Assembly (NCBI GenBank): GCA_021292105.1
Contig: CM037869.1
Location: 29,961,536 to 30,025,535 of the forward strand
DNA from: Anadara kagoshimensis
Lineage: Eukaryota > Mollusca > Bivalvia > Arcoida > Arcidae
Length of the DNA stretch: 64,000 nucleotides
Direction of reading: 5' to 3'
The notes beneath the pieces were generated by a model. That model was not told where the DNA came from, did no database searches, and saw only the letters and a program-made list of their open reading frames with translations. Positions 34,793 to 47,611 of the stretch are shown here, one piece after another (position 1 is the first letter of the stretch; each line of letters starts with the position of its first letter). Made by a program: the position numbers and the translations under genes.

Positions 34793-35031
34793 TTGTTCTT
34801 TTGCCAAACACTCGGCATTACGAAATGAAAGTCACAGTTCTTTCGGATGGGAACTTAAATAAACGAGGTCCCGTGTCACGGTGGGCTTGGGACGCTAAAA
34901 ACACTGCTGTATAATGCCATTAGCGCAACGCACAGACAAGATTTCTGCATCTTCGCCTATAGCTGACGACGTCTTGATATAAGTGAAATATTATTGGCTG
35001 GGACGTTAAACACCATTACTCAACTCAACTT
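34793..35031 (+). mobile_element. SINE family 1, 5'-truncated copy
   Basis: Runs from TTGCCAAACACTCGGCATTA to GGGACGTTAAACACCATTAC and a CAACT tail. It lacks the tRNA-like head. Close in sequence to 22326-22669. Confidence 0.88.
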
Positions 35032-35250
35032 GACCACTCGTTAGAAGCTATATGATGTCACAATCAAAGGCTTAGAAAGATTGTGCATGTACTTAAAACG
35101 GGGAATAAATGTTTTTCGTGTTCAAAAAGTTTATGAATTGTCTTAAACATTTCACTGGTGTGCGAGATGTAATATTTAACACGTGCTGTTAAAGTGTCAT
35201 CGTGCAATGTTTGTTTATATGCAACACGATTAACTGAAGTTGCAGCAAGT

Positions 35251-35500
35251 TTGTCTGTGCGTTGCGCTGATGGCATTATACAGCAGGATTCTTTATCGTG
35301 TCAAGCACACCGTGACATGGTACCTCGTTTATTTTAAGTTCCAATCTGAAAGAACAGCGACTTTTGTTTCGTAATGCCGAGTGCCTAGTGAAAGAACAGT
35401 CACAATCCACTTTAAACTCTTGGGTTAGACCCGGTCGGGTTCAAACCTACGACCTCCCACTTACGGAGGGAACATTTTACAAACTGAGCTGCCGCAGCGG
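35251..35500 (-). mobile_element. SINE family 1, copy lacking the tail
   Basis: Minus-strand head GCTGCGGCAGCTCAGTTTGT and B-box-like GTTTGAACCCGACC are present. The copy stops at the GCGCAACGCACAGACAA segment, so the 3' tail is missing. Confidence 0.85.
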
Positions 35501-37325
35501 TCAACAACATGAACGCAATCACACATGATTAAAATGTTTTACCAGTGTTTACTAATAATAGTCAATATTGAGTAATCACAGTATTCAACTACCTGGAATG
35601 CCTTCTATAATTTGTGTATTGCCATACCAACAATAATACGGTGTAAACACTATTGGTTTCTTACAATGAGCGAAGAAGCAAATACTAAAATATAAAACAT
35701 GTTTAACGGTCATTCTTATAATTATTGTAAATTGAGAAAACCGATCCGTTGTGTTTTGTTGCCAGACTACTTAAGGTGCACCCAAAAATACATTTTACAG
35801 ATACCTGTTAAAACGTAAGTTGTCAAACGTTATGAATTAAACGATTTAAGGGATTTTTTGGTCGATTTTTTTTAGAATTTTGGCAAAAAAAACTGCATCA
35901 AATCTGTTTTTAGTTCAGATTTATAGCACATGGAATCAATCTTGGCGAATTTTTTCACTGGGCTTAGATTCCCATTAATCTTTCGGGCGAAATCTTGAGA
36001 CTATCAATTTGGCGATGTCTAGATATTAGTAAAATATTCTAAACTGGGACATAAATCTACAGATCCATATATTTTTAATTATACGCGTAAACCGGTATGT
36101 TTATATTCTATAAATAGGAGTAGTTTTTAACTTGCTAGAAAAACGATCCATCTCGGGTGCCTGTATACTCAGTCAATAGGATTTAGATATGGTACAAAGG
36201 CCCCACTTTATTATATATATTATATATATGGGTTATGGGACATAATATAGAAATATGCATTACGTCTGGGACATTATACAAAAAGGCCCACAATACAGGT
36301 TTGGTTTGTGGGATATTATATACAAATGTCCCACAATGTCAACATTCCACAATACATATATAGCCAAACTTTAAAAAATGTTGTACCTTGAAATTAATTT
36401 TAAATATCAAATCTACGTTTAAATTTATATACCTTGTTGTTAATTCCAAATACCTCTTACGCCTAGATAAAAAGATCACACAATACGCCTACTGGACAAA
36501 CTTCCCATTAGTGCTCTCTCTCATTAGTGTTAAGATTTGGAAAAAAATTAATTTTTTTCAAATATGTACTAAACTTGATGAATAAAATACCGAAAAGAGC
36601 TCTAAAATATAGTTAATGTGACAACTAAGTAATTTCGAAGATACAATATACAATATACAATTTTGTCAGTTACAATCTATTCTGTATTAAAAATATTTTT
36701 TTTAAAATGGAGTAAAATTAGAGTTTTGGTTAATGTATTTAACGATTATTTATTTTTCGCATAATGACCCCTTCCTGTTGCAAGAAGATGTTTTATGTTA
36801 TCAACTGACGTAGAACCAAAACGTATTTATGTTTTGGACCATATGTTCCCAGACTCTGAGATAATGCTTTGCCAAAGGACAACAGTGTTTGCGTCTGGAA
36901 TTATAAAGGGAGATAAGCATGTCTTTGGCAGTTTCATTCTGTCAAATTTACATAGGTTAAATCTAGTGATATGCCACAAGTAAGTTACTATTAAGCAAAT
37001 CATTAACAAAACTTGTCAAACTTTGTTGTAGCTAACAAACTCATGCCTAGCTATAAGTCACTTTCATGGGGACTTCAGATTTTCTGGTTGGACATGTATA
37101 TCTGTATGTGGAGTTGTATGATTTGGCGATACATATTTTGTACAAAGTTAGCTTATTCTTTGACGTTTTAAATTTAAATCTGTTAATTTTATTTAAACAA
37201 ATGTAATAGTATTATTGTCCAAATTGTTTATGATCATAATCCCAAACCAAAGTGCTTGAAAACTATCAGATTTAGTTGAACATGCCAATCTCCAAAATGT
37301 GCTGATTTTAAAATGAAAGGAAAGC
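35501..37325. other. Gene-free stretch upstream of the discoidin-type gene
   Basis: A+T-rich. At 36190-36360 a block has recurring GGGACATTATA and TGGGATATTATA words. Open frames 36388-36585 and 36795-36983 have no support. Promoter elements could not be identified with confidence. Confidence 0.4.
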
Positions 37326-37672
37326 CATCATACAAATGTTACAGGAACACAAATGTAACATTGCATTATTTTTTACCTTTGATACATCCTGATATAGTTA
37401 TGACAAGTAATTAAAATGATATATTATAAGTTTACAATTTATAATGATGAAAATGATTTGATCATATTATGAAAGATATATTCTGTATGATATGCAACCA
37501 TCATACAAATGTTACAGGAACACAAATGTGACACTATGTTTTATTTTTTACCTTTGATACATGCTAATATAGTTATGACAAGTAATTAAAATGATATATT
37601 AGAAGTTTACAATTTATAATGATGAAAATGATTTGATCATATTATGAAGGATATATATTCGGTATGATATGC
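37326..37672. repeat. Direct tandem duplication, ~172-bp unit, two copies
   Basis: Both copies contain CATCATACAAATGTTACAGG, TTTTTTACCTTTGATACATC and ATGATGAAAATGATTTGATC, at 37326-37497 and 37498-37672, with few differences. The block ends 40 bp before the ATG of the discoidin-type gene, so it covers its likely promoter or 5' UTR. Confidence 0.93.
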
Positions 37673-37712
37673 TACTAAGTGTTATTCAGTTTTCTGGTTC
37701 TATTACGTAAAC

Positions 37713-37773
37713 ATGGAATTTAAAACATTTCTATTCGTATTGTTGATCGGAATTTTCTCTATGACAGGTTTGT

Positions 37774-37852
<79 letters not shown>

Positions 37853-40800
37853 TCCCTCGCTTTTCGTACCACCACGGTTCTCGCTTTCTGTCGTACCACT
37901 AGTTACTCAGTTGGTATTGTGCTTGCTCCGTATATATATATATGTGAGAGGTCGAGAATTCGAACCCCAGCCGAAGTCTTGACTTTAAAATAGGTAGTAA
38001 ATGTTCTTTCGCCATCGGCATTTAAAATTGAAAGTCATGGGGTTCTTTGGAAGAGACCTTTAAACCGATTGCAGTCGTGTCATGTTAAAAAATCCATGAA
38101 TTGTCCTGATCACACTGCACAGGACAAAATTTCTGCCACTCTATCTATATTTGTGACATCTCGATATAAGCGTTATACTCTTGTCTGGCACGTTTAACTA
38201 AATTCGAATAATCAATCTCTCTCGTATTTACTGTGTTAAACCGATTTTTAATAAAACCAACTTATTGTTGCATCTAAACATTTGTTTAAGTTTGTCATGA
38301 CTGCAATAAGAAGGTACGTGGTGGAAGTGACAGAGAAGATTTCTGGCTCGATGTGATTCAGGAACAACGAGAGGCAAGAAAATGTGCTGAAATAAAATTA
38401 AAGAAGATCGGTACGTACACAATTAGGGTTATTGGAACTTTTTTTCAACTCAAATGCATTCTGTAAGTAATAAATATTCAATCCTAGCTCAATTAATTGT
38501 TCTATTCTATATTGATATAAAATATTGATAAGAAATAATGAAAATTATTTAACTGATAAAAAATATTTTCACAACAGTGAAATAAATATATTTTAATCAG
38601 TGAAAAATTTGTATACTTCATTTGGTATTTCGAGGTTTTTGTATTTGCTCACCTGAGCCGAAAGGCTCAGATGAGCTATTGCTATCTATCACCGTCCGTT
38701 CCCGTTGTTCGTCGTCCGTCGTGTGTCGTGCGTGGTGCGTCGTGCGTAAACTTTACATTTTAATCTTCTTCTCCAAAACTACTGAGCCAAATTTGAGGAA
38801 ACATGGTGATTATTATGCCTGGGTAACAGGCTTTCAAATTTGTGTTCGGGGTTTGACCACACCCAAAAATATGGCTGCCGTTACTATAAATAGCCAAAAG
38901 ACAAAAAATCTTCTTCTCTGAAACCAAATTTTAATTAGATTTTTTGATTCAGGATACCTAGATACATTTAAATTGTGTTTTTCATAAAAATTGGATGAAA
39001 AACAGGTACGCGTTTTTTGCGTAAAATTATTTAATTTTTAATATGAGACATAATGGCTGAAGATAATTGTATGAAGATTTCACTGTTGATCTTGTCTTGC
39101 GATATTTTTCCAATTGATGTCAAAGGTCAACCCCATGTCCCAGTTTTTGACCTTTGATAAAAAATGCTATTTTTTAAACATTTCTGGTGATATTGACGTA
39201 GTATTTTTTGTTAATTGTAAGTATTGACATGAGGATCATTTTGATATATTGATTAAGGTTATGGGTTCAAAGGGCAAGGTCACAGATGTACAAGTTTACC
39301 AAAATAGTTAAGTATCTGCAAAACTATGAACTTTTTGTATAGGCATGTATATTAGAATATTGTAGGTAATGGCTTAATGTTCATTTTGATATATGAATAA
39401 AGGTCTTGAGTTCAAAGGTCAAGGTTAAAGATGTAAACAAGTATTGCAACGATTATTTATCTCAAAAACTATAGACATTTTGTATAGGCATGTATATTAG
39501 AATATTGTAGGTAATGGCCCAATGGTAAATTTGGTACATGAATAAAGATCATGAGTTTAAAGGTCAAGGTCACAGATGTAAACAAGTATTGAAATGATTA
39601 TTTATCTCAAAAACTATAGACTTTTTGTATAGGCATGTATATTAGAATATTGTAGGTAATGGCCCAATAATCATTTTGATACATGAATAAAGGTCATGAG
39701 TTCAAAGGTCAAGGTCACTGATGTAAAAAAGTACTGAAATGATTATTTATCTCAAAAACTATAAACTTTTTGTATAGTCATGTATATAAGAATATTTTAG
39801 GTATTATCCTAACGATCATTTTGATATATGAATGAAGGTCATGGTTCAAAGGTCAAGGTCGTAGATGCAAATGAAAATCTGAATGGTTAATTATCTTGAA
39901 AACTATTAACGATTTGTATATGCATGTTTATAGAATATTGTAGGTATTAGCCTAACAACCATTTTGATATATGAATGAAGGTTATGGGTTCCAAGGTCAA
40001 GGTCACGGATGTGAACAAGTTCTGAAATGATTATCTCAAAAACTATAAACTTTTTATGTAAGCATGTATATTAGAATATTTAGGTATTATGCTAATGATC
40101 TTTTTGATAATGAATGAAGGTCATGGGTTCAAAGGTCAAGGTCACAGATGCGAAAGAAAACTTAATGGTTAACTATCTTAAAAACTATTAACTTTTTATA
40201 TAGGCATTTATATTAAAATTTTAAGTATTATCCTAATGACCATTTTGATATATGAATGAAGGTCATGGGTTCGAAGGTCAAGGTCACAGATGCAAAAGAA
40301 TACCTAAATGATTAATTATCTTGAAAACTATTATTTTTTGTATAGGCATGTATGTTAGAATATTGGCCTAATTATCATTTTGATATTTGAATGAAGCTCA
40401 TGGGATCAAAGGTCACAGGTGAGCGTTAAGGCCTATGGGCCTCTTGTTTAATTTAGAGATATTCCTCTTTCACTGAGGGTTTGCAAACGTCGGTCATTGT
40501 GCGTGACGCAGGTTTTTATAGCAAAAGAATATGTAAGAGATAATGGAAACTTTTTTTATATTCGAATACAAATGTATACAATGATCATAATATCGGGTTC
40601 AAAATTAAAGCAAATTGATCAAAAGTTTTACCTCACTGAAACATACATCAGGAATTTAAATTCCGAGGTCTGGGTCTGATGGCCAAAGATCCCTGACCTT
40701 CAATTATAAAACATAATTTTAAACCCCCGATTTGTTTTTTAATTAGAACAGGGCGTTTGTGGTTGTTATAAATTCTTGCTGACTGGTGGAGATATGAACA

Positions 40801-43647
40801 ACTTTTCGATATCTGCATCTAGCACTCATAGTCATTGCACAAATACTTCAAATTACTTCCTCAATGCCAAAGAAGGTGATCTTAAACTTGGTAGTGCTGG
40901 GGCCTGGTGTGTTGGAAGCACAAAATCGATGAAGTTTGTCCAGGTAAAATTTTTTTTTTTCATATGATACCAGACTTAATATTACAGCACCAGAAAGTTG
41001 TTTAGGAACATAATTCCTCATGAGTAGTGTTTGAATGAACGTTGTGAAACCAAACTTTTTACAAAAAGAATGATAAGATTGAATAACAGTACGTTAGACA
41101 TACCCTATAATACCATAATGTTGTCTTTATCTGGTGTGTGCATTACGAACCGTGGCCAACCAAGCCACTTGGTTCTTTATTGTGTTCATTTGGTTTCAGT
41201 ACCTGTAGCGAGTTATATAAATTTTATCATAAAAATCTTTAGTCAAAGTTGTTGTAGTTTGTCCTTGTAACTATGGCGAAGACTTCAAAACATGACAATT
41301 ATCAGTACTGTTTGTGTTAATTTGGTTCCTTTATATGTAATTATATAAAAACCGAAGACGTCGAAACTGACAATAATCGGAGCAAAACCAAGACCAGGAC
41401 GCAACTACTGAAATAAAAGTGTCATATGAAAACTAATTTTATTTTGTTAAAAAAATTGCCCTTACGTTCATTAATAAATTACTCGTTCCTAAAAATGACG
41501 TGTTTGTTCCATCTTCTTTTAATTGTGCTGATGAATGGTTTCTGAAAACCCAGTGTTGTCTCTTGCACAGGCTTTAACATACGTCTAAACTTCGTTGCAT
41601 GTGATTTTCTATTCAAAATATGTTGATCACCCTATACTAATTTATATATATTGTATGTTCTGAATCCCAGCAGGTTTTCCTTAGAGTATAGATACATTTT
41701 TATGTTTTTCTGGGGTTCTGTTACACGCCGATGTCTAATTATATTACTAACACCCATATAAATACTTACAAGAAACTGTTTTAGAACAGTACGTTTATGA
41801 TATCATTTTGTATCTCTGTATCCAGGATTGCCCTGAATATATGACGTCCACTAGTTCCATGTTCCTTTCACACAATTAGCTAGCTAAACAGGAGGTGCTT
41901 ACCCTTCCGGAACACCCGGCCTCAATTCCCTGGTGACAGTGTTCAAGTGTCTAACCTAATTTGTCAGTTTCATAGTCTTTACTTAGCTTCTGGTTTGTGA
42001 TTCGTATATGGATTAGTGTGTTTGTTTTTGATAACTTAGGAAAGATGATGCCGATTTCCCATCAATATTTATCAAAATTAACAGAAGAAATAGAAATGTG
42101 ATATATCTGAAACTGTTTAGATTTTTAGAAAATTACAAACTATTACAAAAATGAGTTGTGTAGGGCATTTATGAATATTTGTCTATGTATTGTATGCTGA
42201 AACCATGTCTTTTAGATATCATTCGTGGACTTCCACAGTATTCAAGGTGTTGCAACACAAGGCAGACCTTCAAAACAGTATGGCCAAAGAGTGACTGCCC
42301 AAAGAGTGACTAAGTACAAGTTGTTCTTCAGCACAGATTGTGTGAATTTTCAATCAAATGAAAAGGTATGGATGAAGCTTAAACATTTGGAACAATACAA
42401 TTTTAAGAAATATTCAATATTTACCGATCGTAAAATAAAACACGAGTCGTACTTATATATAACTTCGTGGCTTCGCAGGTAAACGGGTATACATGCATGT
42501 TATTTTTACAATTTTAACATGACTTAAATAAAATCATTAAAACAATCTTTTTCTCGGAAGTACATTTTACTATTTACTTGCAAAAAGGTTCATTTAAACA
42601 ATTCGGCTGTTGAGGGTAGGTGGCATTAGAATGAAAAGATGTCAAATATAACCGTTGTTCGTCACACATAACATGACGCCATAAGGTAAGGGTCTATATC
42701 GTTTGTTATACTACGGTTTGATTTTTCATATTTGATATGAAGGAAAACGCAGATCGTAATAAACTTGTGGGTGTATATTAACTTAATAGTGAATCTCAGT
42801 AAGTTATCATTAAGCATTGACATTAAAAATCGCAGTTAGCTTGTGAAACGTTTTACCCGTGGTGTAGTTGAGTAAGTGTGTTAGGAGGGGATGAAATTGA
42901 TTTTTACCCATGGTATAGTTGAGTACGGGTGTGTGGGGGGGTTGAAATTGATGTTTACCCGTGGTGTAGTTAAGTAAGTGTATTAGGAGGGTTGAAATTG
43001 ATTTTTACCCGTGGTGTAGTTGAGTAAGGGTGTGTGTGGGGGTGTTGTAATTGATTTTTACCTGTGGTGTATTTAAGTATTTAAGTGTTGGGAGGGGCTG
43101 AAATTCATTTTGTAAAATATATCAAAATCATTTTTTAACTTTCCGTAACACTAAGCCACATTTTAAATGGTAGAAGTTACTGCGTCTAATACAATTTTCA
43201 ATTTTTCGTAGAAACAAAAATGAGATAAGACCCTTGTTTACGATAATTAAAGCAAATTTCCTTTGACTCAAATCAGTAATGTTTTATTTATTTCATACGA
43301 TTATCTCATAATGATTAATGTATGTGATTTAAACATGGGCTGGTATGTTTGTTTTGTTTGCTTTTTATTATTCACAATTTCAAAGCATGTTTGACTTGTC
43401 CGAGTGAATTGAATTAAACCTTATGATTTAAAGTTTTATGATATAGTGAAATAAAGTCCACCATTTAGATATTTAAACTTAGTTATATTTTCTTGTTTTT
43501 CAGGAATATGCTGGTAACTTTGACCAAGAAGCAGTCGTTGTACATTTGTTTGACCCACCAGTCAAAGCCAAATGTATCAGGATCAACCCTACAAAATATC
43601 ATGAACATATGTCAATGAGGTTTGATATCATCGGATGCAAAATATAA
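37713..43647 (+). CDS. Secreted F5/8 type C (discoidin) domain protein, five exons
   Basis: Exons 37713-37767, 38291-38410, 40747-40943, 42216-42365 and 43504-43647 all have GT-AG borders and join in frame (phases 1, 1, 0, 0) into 221 residues. Exon 1 encodes a signal peptide (MEFKTFLFVLLIGIFSMT). Exon 2 gives a charged helix after CHDC (DFWLDVIQEQREARKCAEIK). Exons 3-5 form one F5/8C domain (about 72-220): FSISASSTH, GAWCVGS, IQGVATQGR, VTKYKLFFSTD, then FDPPVKAKCIRINPTKYHEH and SMRFDIIGC. Such domains bind sugars or phospholipid outside the cell. There are ten cysteines after the signal peptide and two N-glycosylation sequons (NFS, NTS). An AATAAA lies at about 43709. Ligand unknown; the short N-terminal helix may mediate oligomerisation (inference). 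Confidence 0.92.
37777..37852. repeat. (CA)n and (CT)n microsatellite in intron 1
   Basis: A CA run followed by CT and CA again, starting about ten bases past the exon 1 donor of the discoidin-type gene. Confidence 0.95.
37945..38205 (+). mobile_element. SINE family 1, diverged copy in intron 1
   Basis: TCGAGAATTCGAACCCCAG (B box) then AGTCTTGACTTTAAAATAGG and a GACATCTCGATATAAG...GGCACGTTTAACTAAA tail. It lies in the same direction as the host gene. Confidence 0.75.
38647..40448 (+). mobile_element. CTCACCTGAG-family repeat filling intron 2
   Basis: Starts GCTCACCTGAGCCGAAAGGC, with CGTCGTCCGTCGTGTGTCGT soon after, and ends GGTGAGCGTTAAGGCCTATG and GGCCTCTTGTTT. About eight ~147-bp tandem units occupy the interior, each with AAAGGTCAAGGTCACAGATG, ATCTCAAAAACTATAGACTT and GGCATGTATATTAGAATATT. 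Opposite orientation to the 18856-20264 copy. It makes up most of intron 2 of the discoidin-type gene and has no coding capacity. Confidence 0.87.
41815..41985 (-). repeat. Dispersed repeat D in intron 3
   Basis: Contains AGTTCCATGTTCCTTTCACA, GCTAGCTAAACAGGAGGTGC and CTTCCGGAACACC. Reverse complements of these phrases occur at 46555-46735, and relatives near 18640, 26240, 45390-45560, 51970 and 55915. The element type is not known. Confidence 0.65.
42855..43110. repeat. Tandem repeat, ~56-bp unit, in intron 4
   Basis: TTTTACCCGTGGTGTAGTTG, a variable G-rich stretch (GTGTGTGGGGGGG, GTGTTAGGAGG) and TTGAAATTGATTTTTACC repeat about four and a half times. The G-rich top strand contains repeated runs of four or more G. 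Confidence 0.85.
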
Positions 43648-43759
43648 AAAAATCGAAAACTAACAGATAACAGATACATCATGAGTTTATATCTCTTAAA
43701 TACATAGATTGAATAAATTATATATGAATGCATTAAGGCTTGTTGTATTAATACACATT

Positions 43760-43965
43760 CCAGAATTGACCTGTCCGTTTGTATTCCACAAATACATGGA
43801 CAAAGTTAGGATTTGCAGTTGATACATAAACAACACATGCTTACAATATTATACACGAAATAAACATGTGTTTTCCCTATACATAAATAAACACCTCCAG
43901 AATAAATATTTGAATTAAAGGTCAAGAAACCAAGTCAATGTTGTTTACCTACATGTATATATGGT
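43760..43965. mobile_element. MITE family C copy
   Basis: Left end GAATTGACCTGTCCGTTTGT, right end ATTAAAGGTCAAGAAACC...GTCAATGTTGTTTACC. It lies just past the discoidin-type gene. Confidence 0.7.
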
Positions 43966-43982
43966 AACTCGGGGTAATTATA

Positions 43983-44215
43983 GGAAAACAACATTGACCA
44001 GTCCGCTTAACCTTTTATTAGGAATATTCATATAGACGCATCCATCCAATAAATGGGTAGTATTAGGATCCACTGTCAATAGAATGTACCCAAGGTACAT
44101 GATTAGTGTAGACAAAATTAATCTACGTGATTCCTAAACATAAATGCACTCGTCCACAATAAATATTCAAATTAAAGGTCAAGCGGATAGGTCAAAGTTG
44201 TTTACCTATATTTGA
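43983..44215. mobile_element. MITE family C copy, adjacent
   Basis: GGAAAACAACATTGACCAGT and CCGCTTAACCTTTTATTAGG at the left mirror AAATTAAAGGTCAAGCGGAT...AAAGTTGTTTACC at the right. It follows the previous copy by under 20 bp. Confidence 0.78.
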
Positions 44216-46554
44216 AATCGTATGTACATACACTATTAAAACATTTGATAAAGACTTTGATTTAGGTAATCTGATCAAAAATTGATCACGTTCAAGAATT
44301 ACCCTGGATGTATTTGGCGTCCTAAAGTCCTTTCACTCTACCAATTTTGATTACACACGTGGCAGATGTATCGAACTAAACGGTATGTTTATCCGTCCTG
44401 GACATCCGGCCTTAAGTTTCGATGGAAGTTCTCTCGGTTGACCTATTTGGCAGCTTCAAAGTTTTTGCTTTGCTTTGCTTTGCTTTGAGATTGTAGATTG
44501 GACATACCTTAGTATGTTTGTTTTGGAATACACAATTCATGTTTTTCGTCATATCTTACTAAGAATATCCTCTAAAATAATTTATAGTTTTAGATTGGAT
44601 TTAATGTAGCATCCCATAAACTATTATTTTTAGATATTTTCTAGAATATTACCTAAAGAAAACCACAGGTCTAAGAAACTATTGATCTTCTTTTTTTCAC
44701 GTAACTGCGTATGCGTAAGGTCGTGGGTCTGACCAAGAGTTGAAAAGAAGTAGTGACAGTTTTTCTCACCAAGCGTTCGATAGACAGAAATGAAAATAGA
44801 ATGTCCCGTATAACAGAGCGCAATACAAACTTCAAAATTCCTGCTACTTCACTTACAACTTTAGACGCCTCAATATTAGCTTGGAGGTAAAGTCTCATTT
44901 AATCAATCAATCATTTACATTACATCCCTGCTTAGATGAGGATTACAATCATTTTGGCATCATTATGTTTCTCGCAACTGCAAGTATGTCATTTATAGGT
45001 TTTATCTTATTTTATCTTAATTTATTTATTTAATACTCCCTATGAAAAGTATTTCCTTATATTAGCTTAATTTGGTAGAATATATTTCGGTCTTTTGGAT
45101 ACTTTTTATAAAAATTTGAAGAAAAATGTTTTTAAATTCAGCAATACTGATGAGGAATTGTATTACAAATGTAATGCTGTAAAAATAACAATAGTATAAT
45201 TTTTATCATGATTGGTAAATTGCAATCAATTTTTAAAGAAGTTTTAAAAACATGTTCTTTTCTATCAAAGAACTTAAAAAAACTTTATTCCAACGTTTCG
45301 ATACAGGTTTTTCATCTAAACAATCGTCATCGTGGTTTCGATAAAAAATTCTGAAATAGTCATTACAGTATTGTTGATAACTATGACGTCTCTGTATCCA
45401 ATCGTTTTAATTGATGTCCCATAGTTCAATGTTCCTTTTATTCTCATTTTTGATTACACACGTGGTTGGTGTAGGTGGCTAAACAACCCAAAAGTAAAAA
45501 GTTTGAAACTGGTATATTAAATTAAACACGTTAAGTCTCACAAGGAAAATGAACCGGTGATCCGGATTGGCAAGCACATTTATTAATAGATGACATTTAA
45601 AAGCGACTTGTTTTTCAAAAGAAGAAAGAAATTGCATCAGAATAAGAGCTCACAAAACTAAGAAAACGGCACAATACAAATCTACAATAGAAACAGCCAA
45701 AAAAGACAAAATATGAAAAAATGAACACATATTAGGAACTTTAGATTTTGGACATATATTGTGTCCAATGGTATGGTAGAGGTTCTAATGAAGGGTTTAG
45801 CAACCGAAACACTTAATAAACAATCTGTATTATATTCGATAATGTTTCTTATGATGGGTTCAACAACCTTCGCACTTCTTTCACAATCAGTGTTCTATAA
45901 CTGATATGTGTGTTCGGTTAAAATGATGTTTTAAGCAAAAGTCAATTTTACATCATTTCATTTATATCAATGCTATCAGTTTTTGAATAGTACTGAAAGA
46001 AATTCACAGAGCTTCGATAAGCAAACTGGCAATCTTTTTGTACTAGGATATACCGGTACCTATATTGAATAAATTTTAACCTAGTAAGTGGAATGTTTCT
46101 CATTCATATACCACCTATTTACTAGTATACCGTTTTGAAATCGAATATGCAAGTTATTTAGTGGTAATAACTCCCTATTAAATATATGGAATCATGCACG
46201 AGAGTTATCTAGTATTACTTCAGCAATATACTAGAATACTGATTAACAAGACTTGATAAATAGTTTGAGACGATGCAAGCAACTGATACAATGATAGAGT
46301 GGAATCCGGTCTTAAAGTTAAAGCACTTATCATGGTTAAATTACATTATACAAAATCGGGCTGATATAAACATTTACAAACGGGAAATATAATTAAATAT
46401 TATTTATTCAAGGAGTGTTATTCTTTCCGTGAATTTAGTTGACCGATTTACTAGATTTAATACTTACTTTGCATGAAAAACTATTTATATAATCAAAAAC
46501 AACCATACTTATCCATGTCCGAATCACAGTCCAGAAGCAAAGTAAAAACTTAAA
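44216..46554. other. Gene-free stretch
   Basis: About 2.3 kb with a degenerate SINE family 1 trace at 44680-44890 (GTAAGGTCGTGGGTCTGACC) and dispersed repeat D text at 44370-44460 and 45390-45560. A TTGCTT run lies at about 44465. The minus-strand frame 44671-44898 is SINE sequence. Confidence 0.5.
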
Positions 46555-46735
46555 CTAAAACTGACAAGTTGAGTTAAACATGTGAACGTCCACCTGGCAA
46601 GTGAGGTCTGGTACTTCGGAAGAGTAAGTATACCCTGTATAGCTAGCTACACCCGCCACGTATGTAATCAAAATTGTGTGAAAGGAACATGGAACTATGG
46701 GTCGTCAAATATATCCAGCTGGACATAGAGACATC
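46555..46735 (+). repeat. Dispersed repeat D
   Basis: AGTTAAACATGTGAACGTCC, CTTCGGAAGAGTAAGTATAC, GCTAGCTACACCCGCCACGT and GTGTGAAAGGAACATGGAAC in order. The same set occurs in reverse at 41815-41985 and in part downstream of each HIT-like gene. Confidence 0.65.
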
Positions 46736-47494
46736 AAACTTATCAACAATTCTGTGATGATGGCCATAAAACTTTTTGAAAGCATTGTAAGCGTTATGGT
46801 GTATCGCTGGGTATGATGGCAACACCATTTAGTTATGACAGTACCAGGTGGATAGAGTCGGAAACCTGCTACCTGATATTAACACTGATATATTGAAGCT
46901 GGCAATGGAAAGGTGAAAATTTTATGTATAATATAACGTATCCGGATAACATTTTGTCCAATATCAAACAAACAAAGCACTGATAGAACTTTAGCTATTG
47001 TATTAGAATCTACGCGGTAATACAAGAATATTGTGGTGGTTGAAATTGCAAATGCATAAAACAGTGTTTGATCTCCTTGGGTCAGTTGTTGGAAGCTTGA
47101 TTAGTTTAATCAATGATTAACATAACTGAATCAATAAAAATCAACAAACAATTATTACACTGATATTTTGATAACAGTGTGCCTTAATGTTCTGCGATTT
47201 TATCAATTTTTAAAATTTTCAATTTTAATTTCACGAATTTGAAATTATAAAAAATTCAAATTTTGATTATACCACTAAATAAACTTTTCAAACTTTTAAT
47301 AACTGGTCCCGAAATTTTAATAGCTGCAAAAGATTTAACACTTTTATACCATAATACTGGTTGCAATGAAATGATTTACAGGATTTCATAAAGAATACGT
47401 CTGTGATATATATAATACACTGTCCTCAAAAATTATCATACAAGTTTCAAAACAGACTCTAAATATTCACAATTTTTTACTGTTGAAAACATCA

Positions 47495-47496
<2 letters not shown>

Positions 47497-47559
<63 letters not shown>

Positions 47560-47595
47560 ATCTATCTATCTATCTATCTCTCTCTCTCACTCTCT
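47497..47595. repeat. (CT)n and (TATC)n microsatellite
   Basis: A long CT run continuing into TATC units and CT again. Confidence 0.95.
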
Positions 47596-47611
47596 AAAAG
47601 GAATTCATTAT

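Noticed and set aside
36795-36983. 62-codon frame starting MLSTDVEPKRIYVLDHMF
   Set aside because: Looks protein-like at first, but has no homologous exon, splice pair or family I recognise.
39140-40400. Possible long non-coding RNA or enhancer array from the AGGTCA-rich units
   Set aside because: Better explained as the interior of an interspersed repeat; the receptor-site idea is kept only as a hypothesis in the findings.
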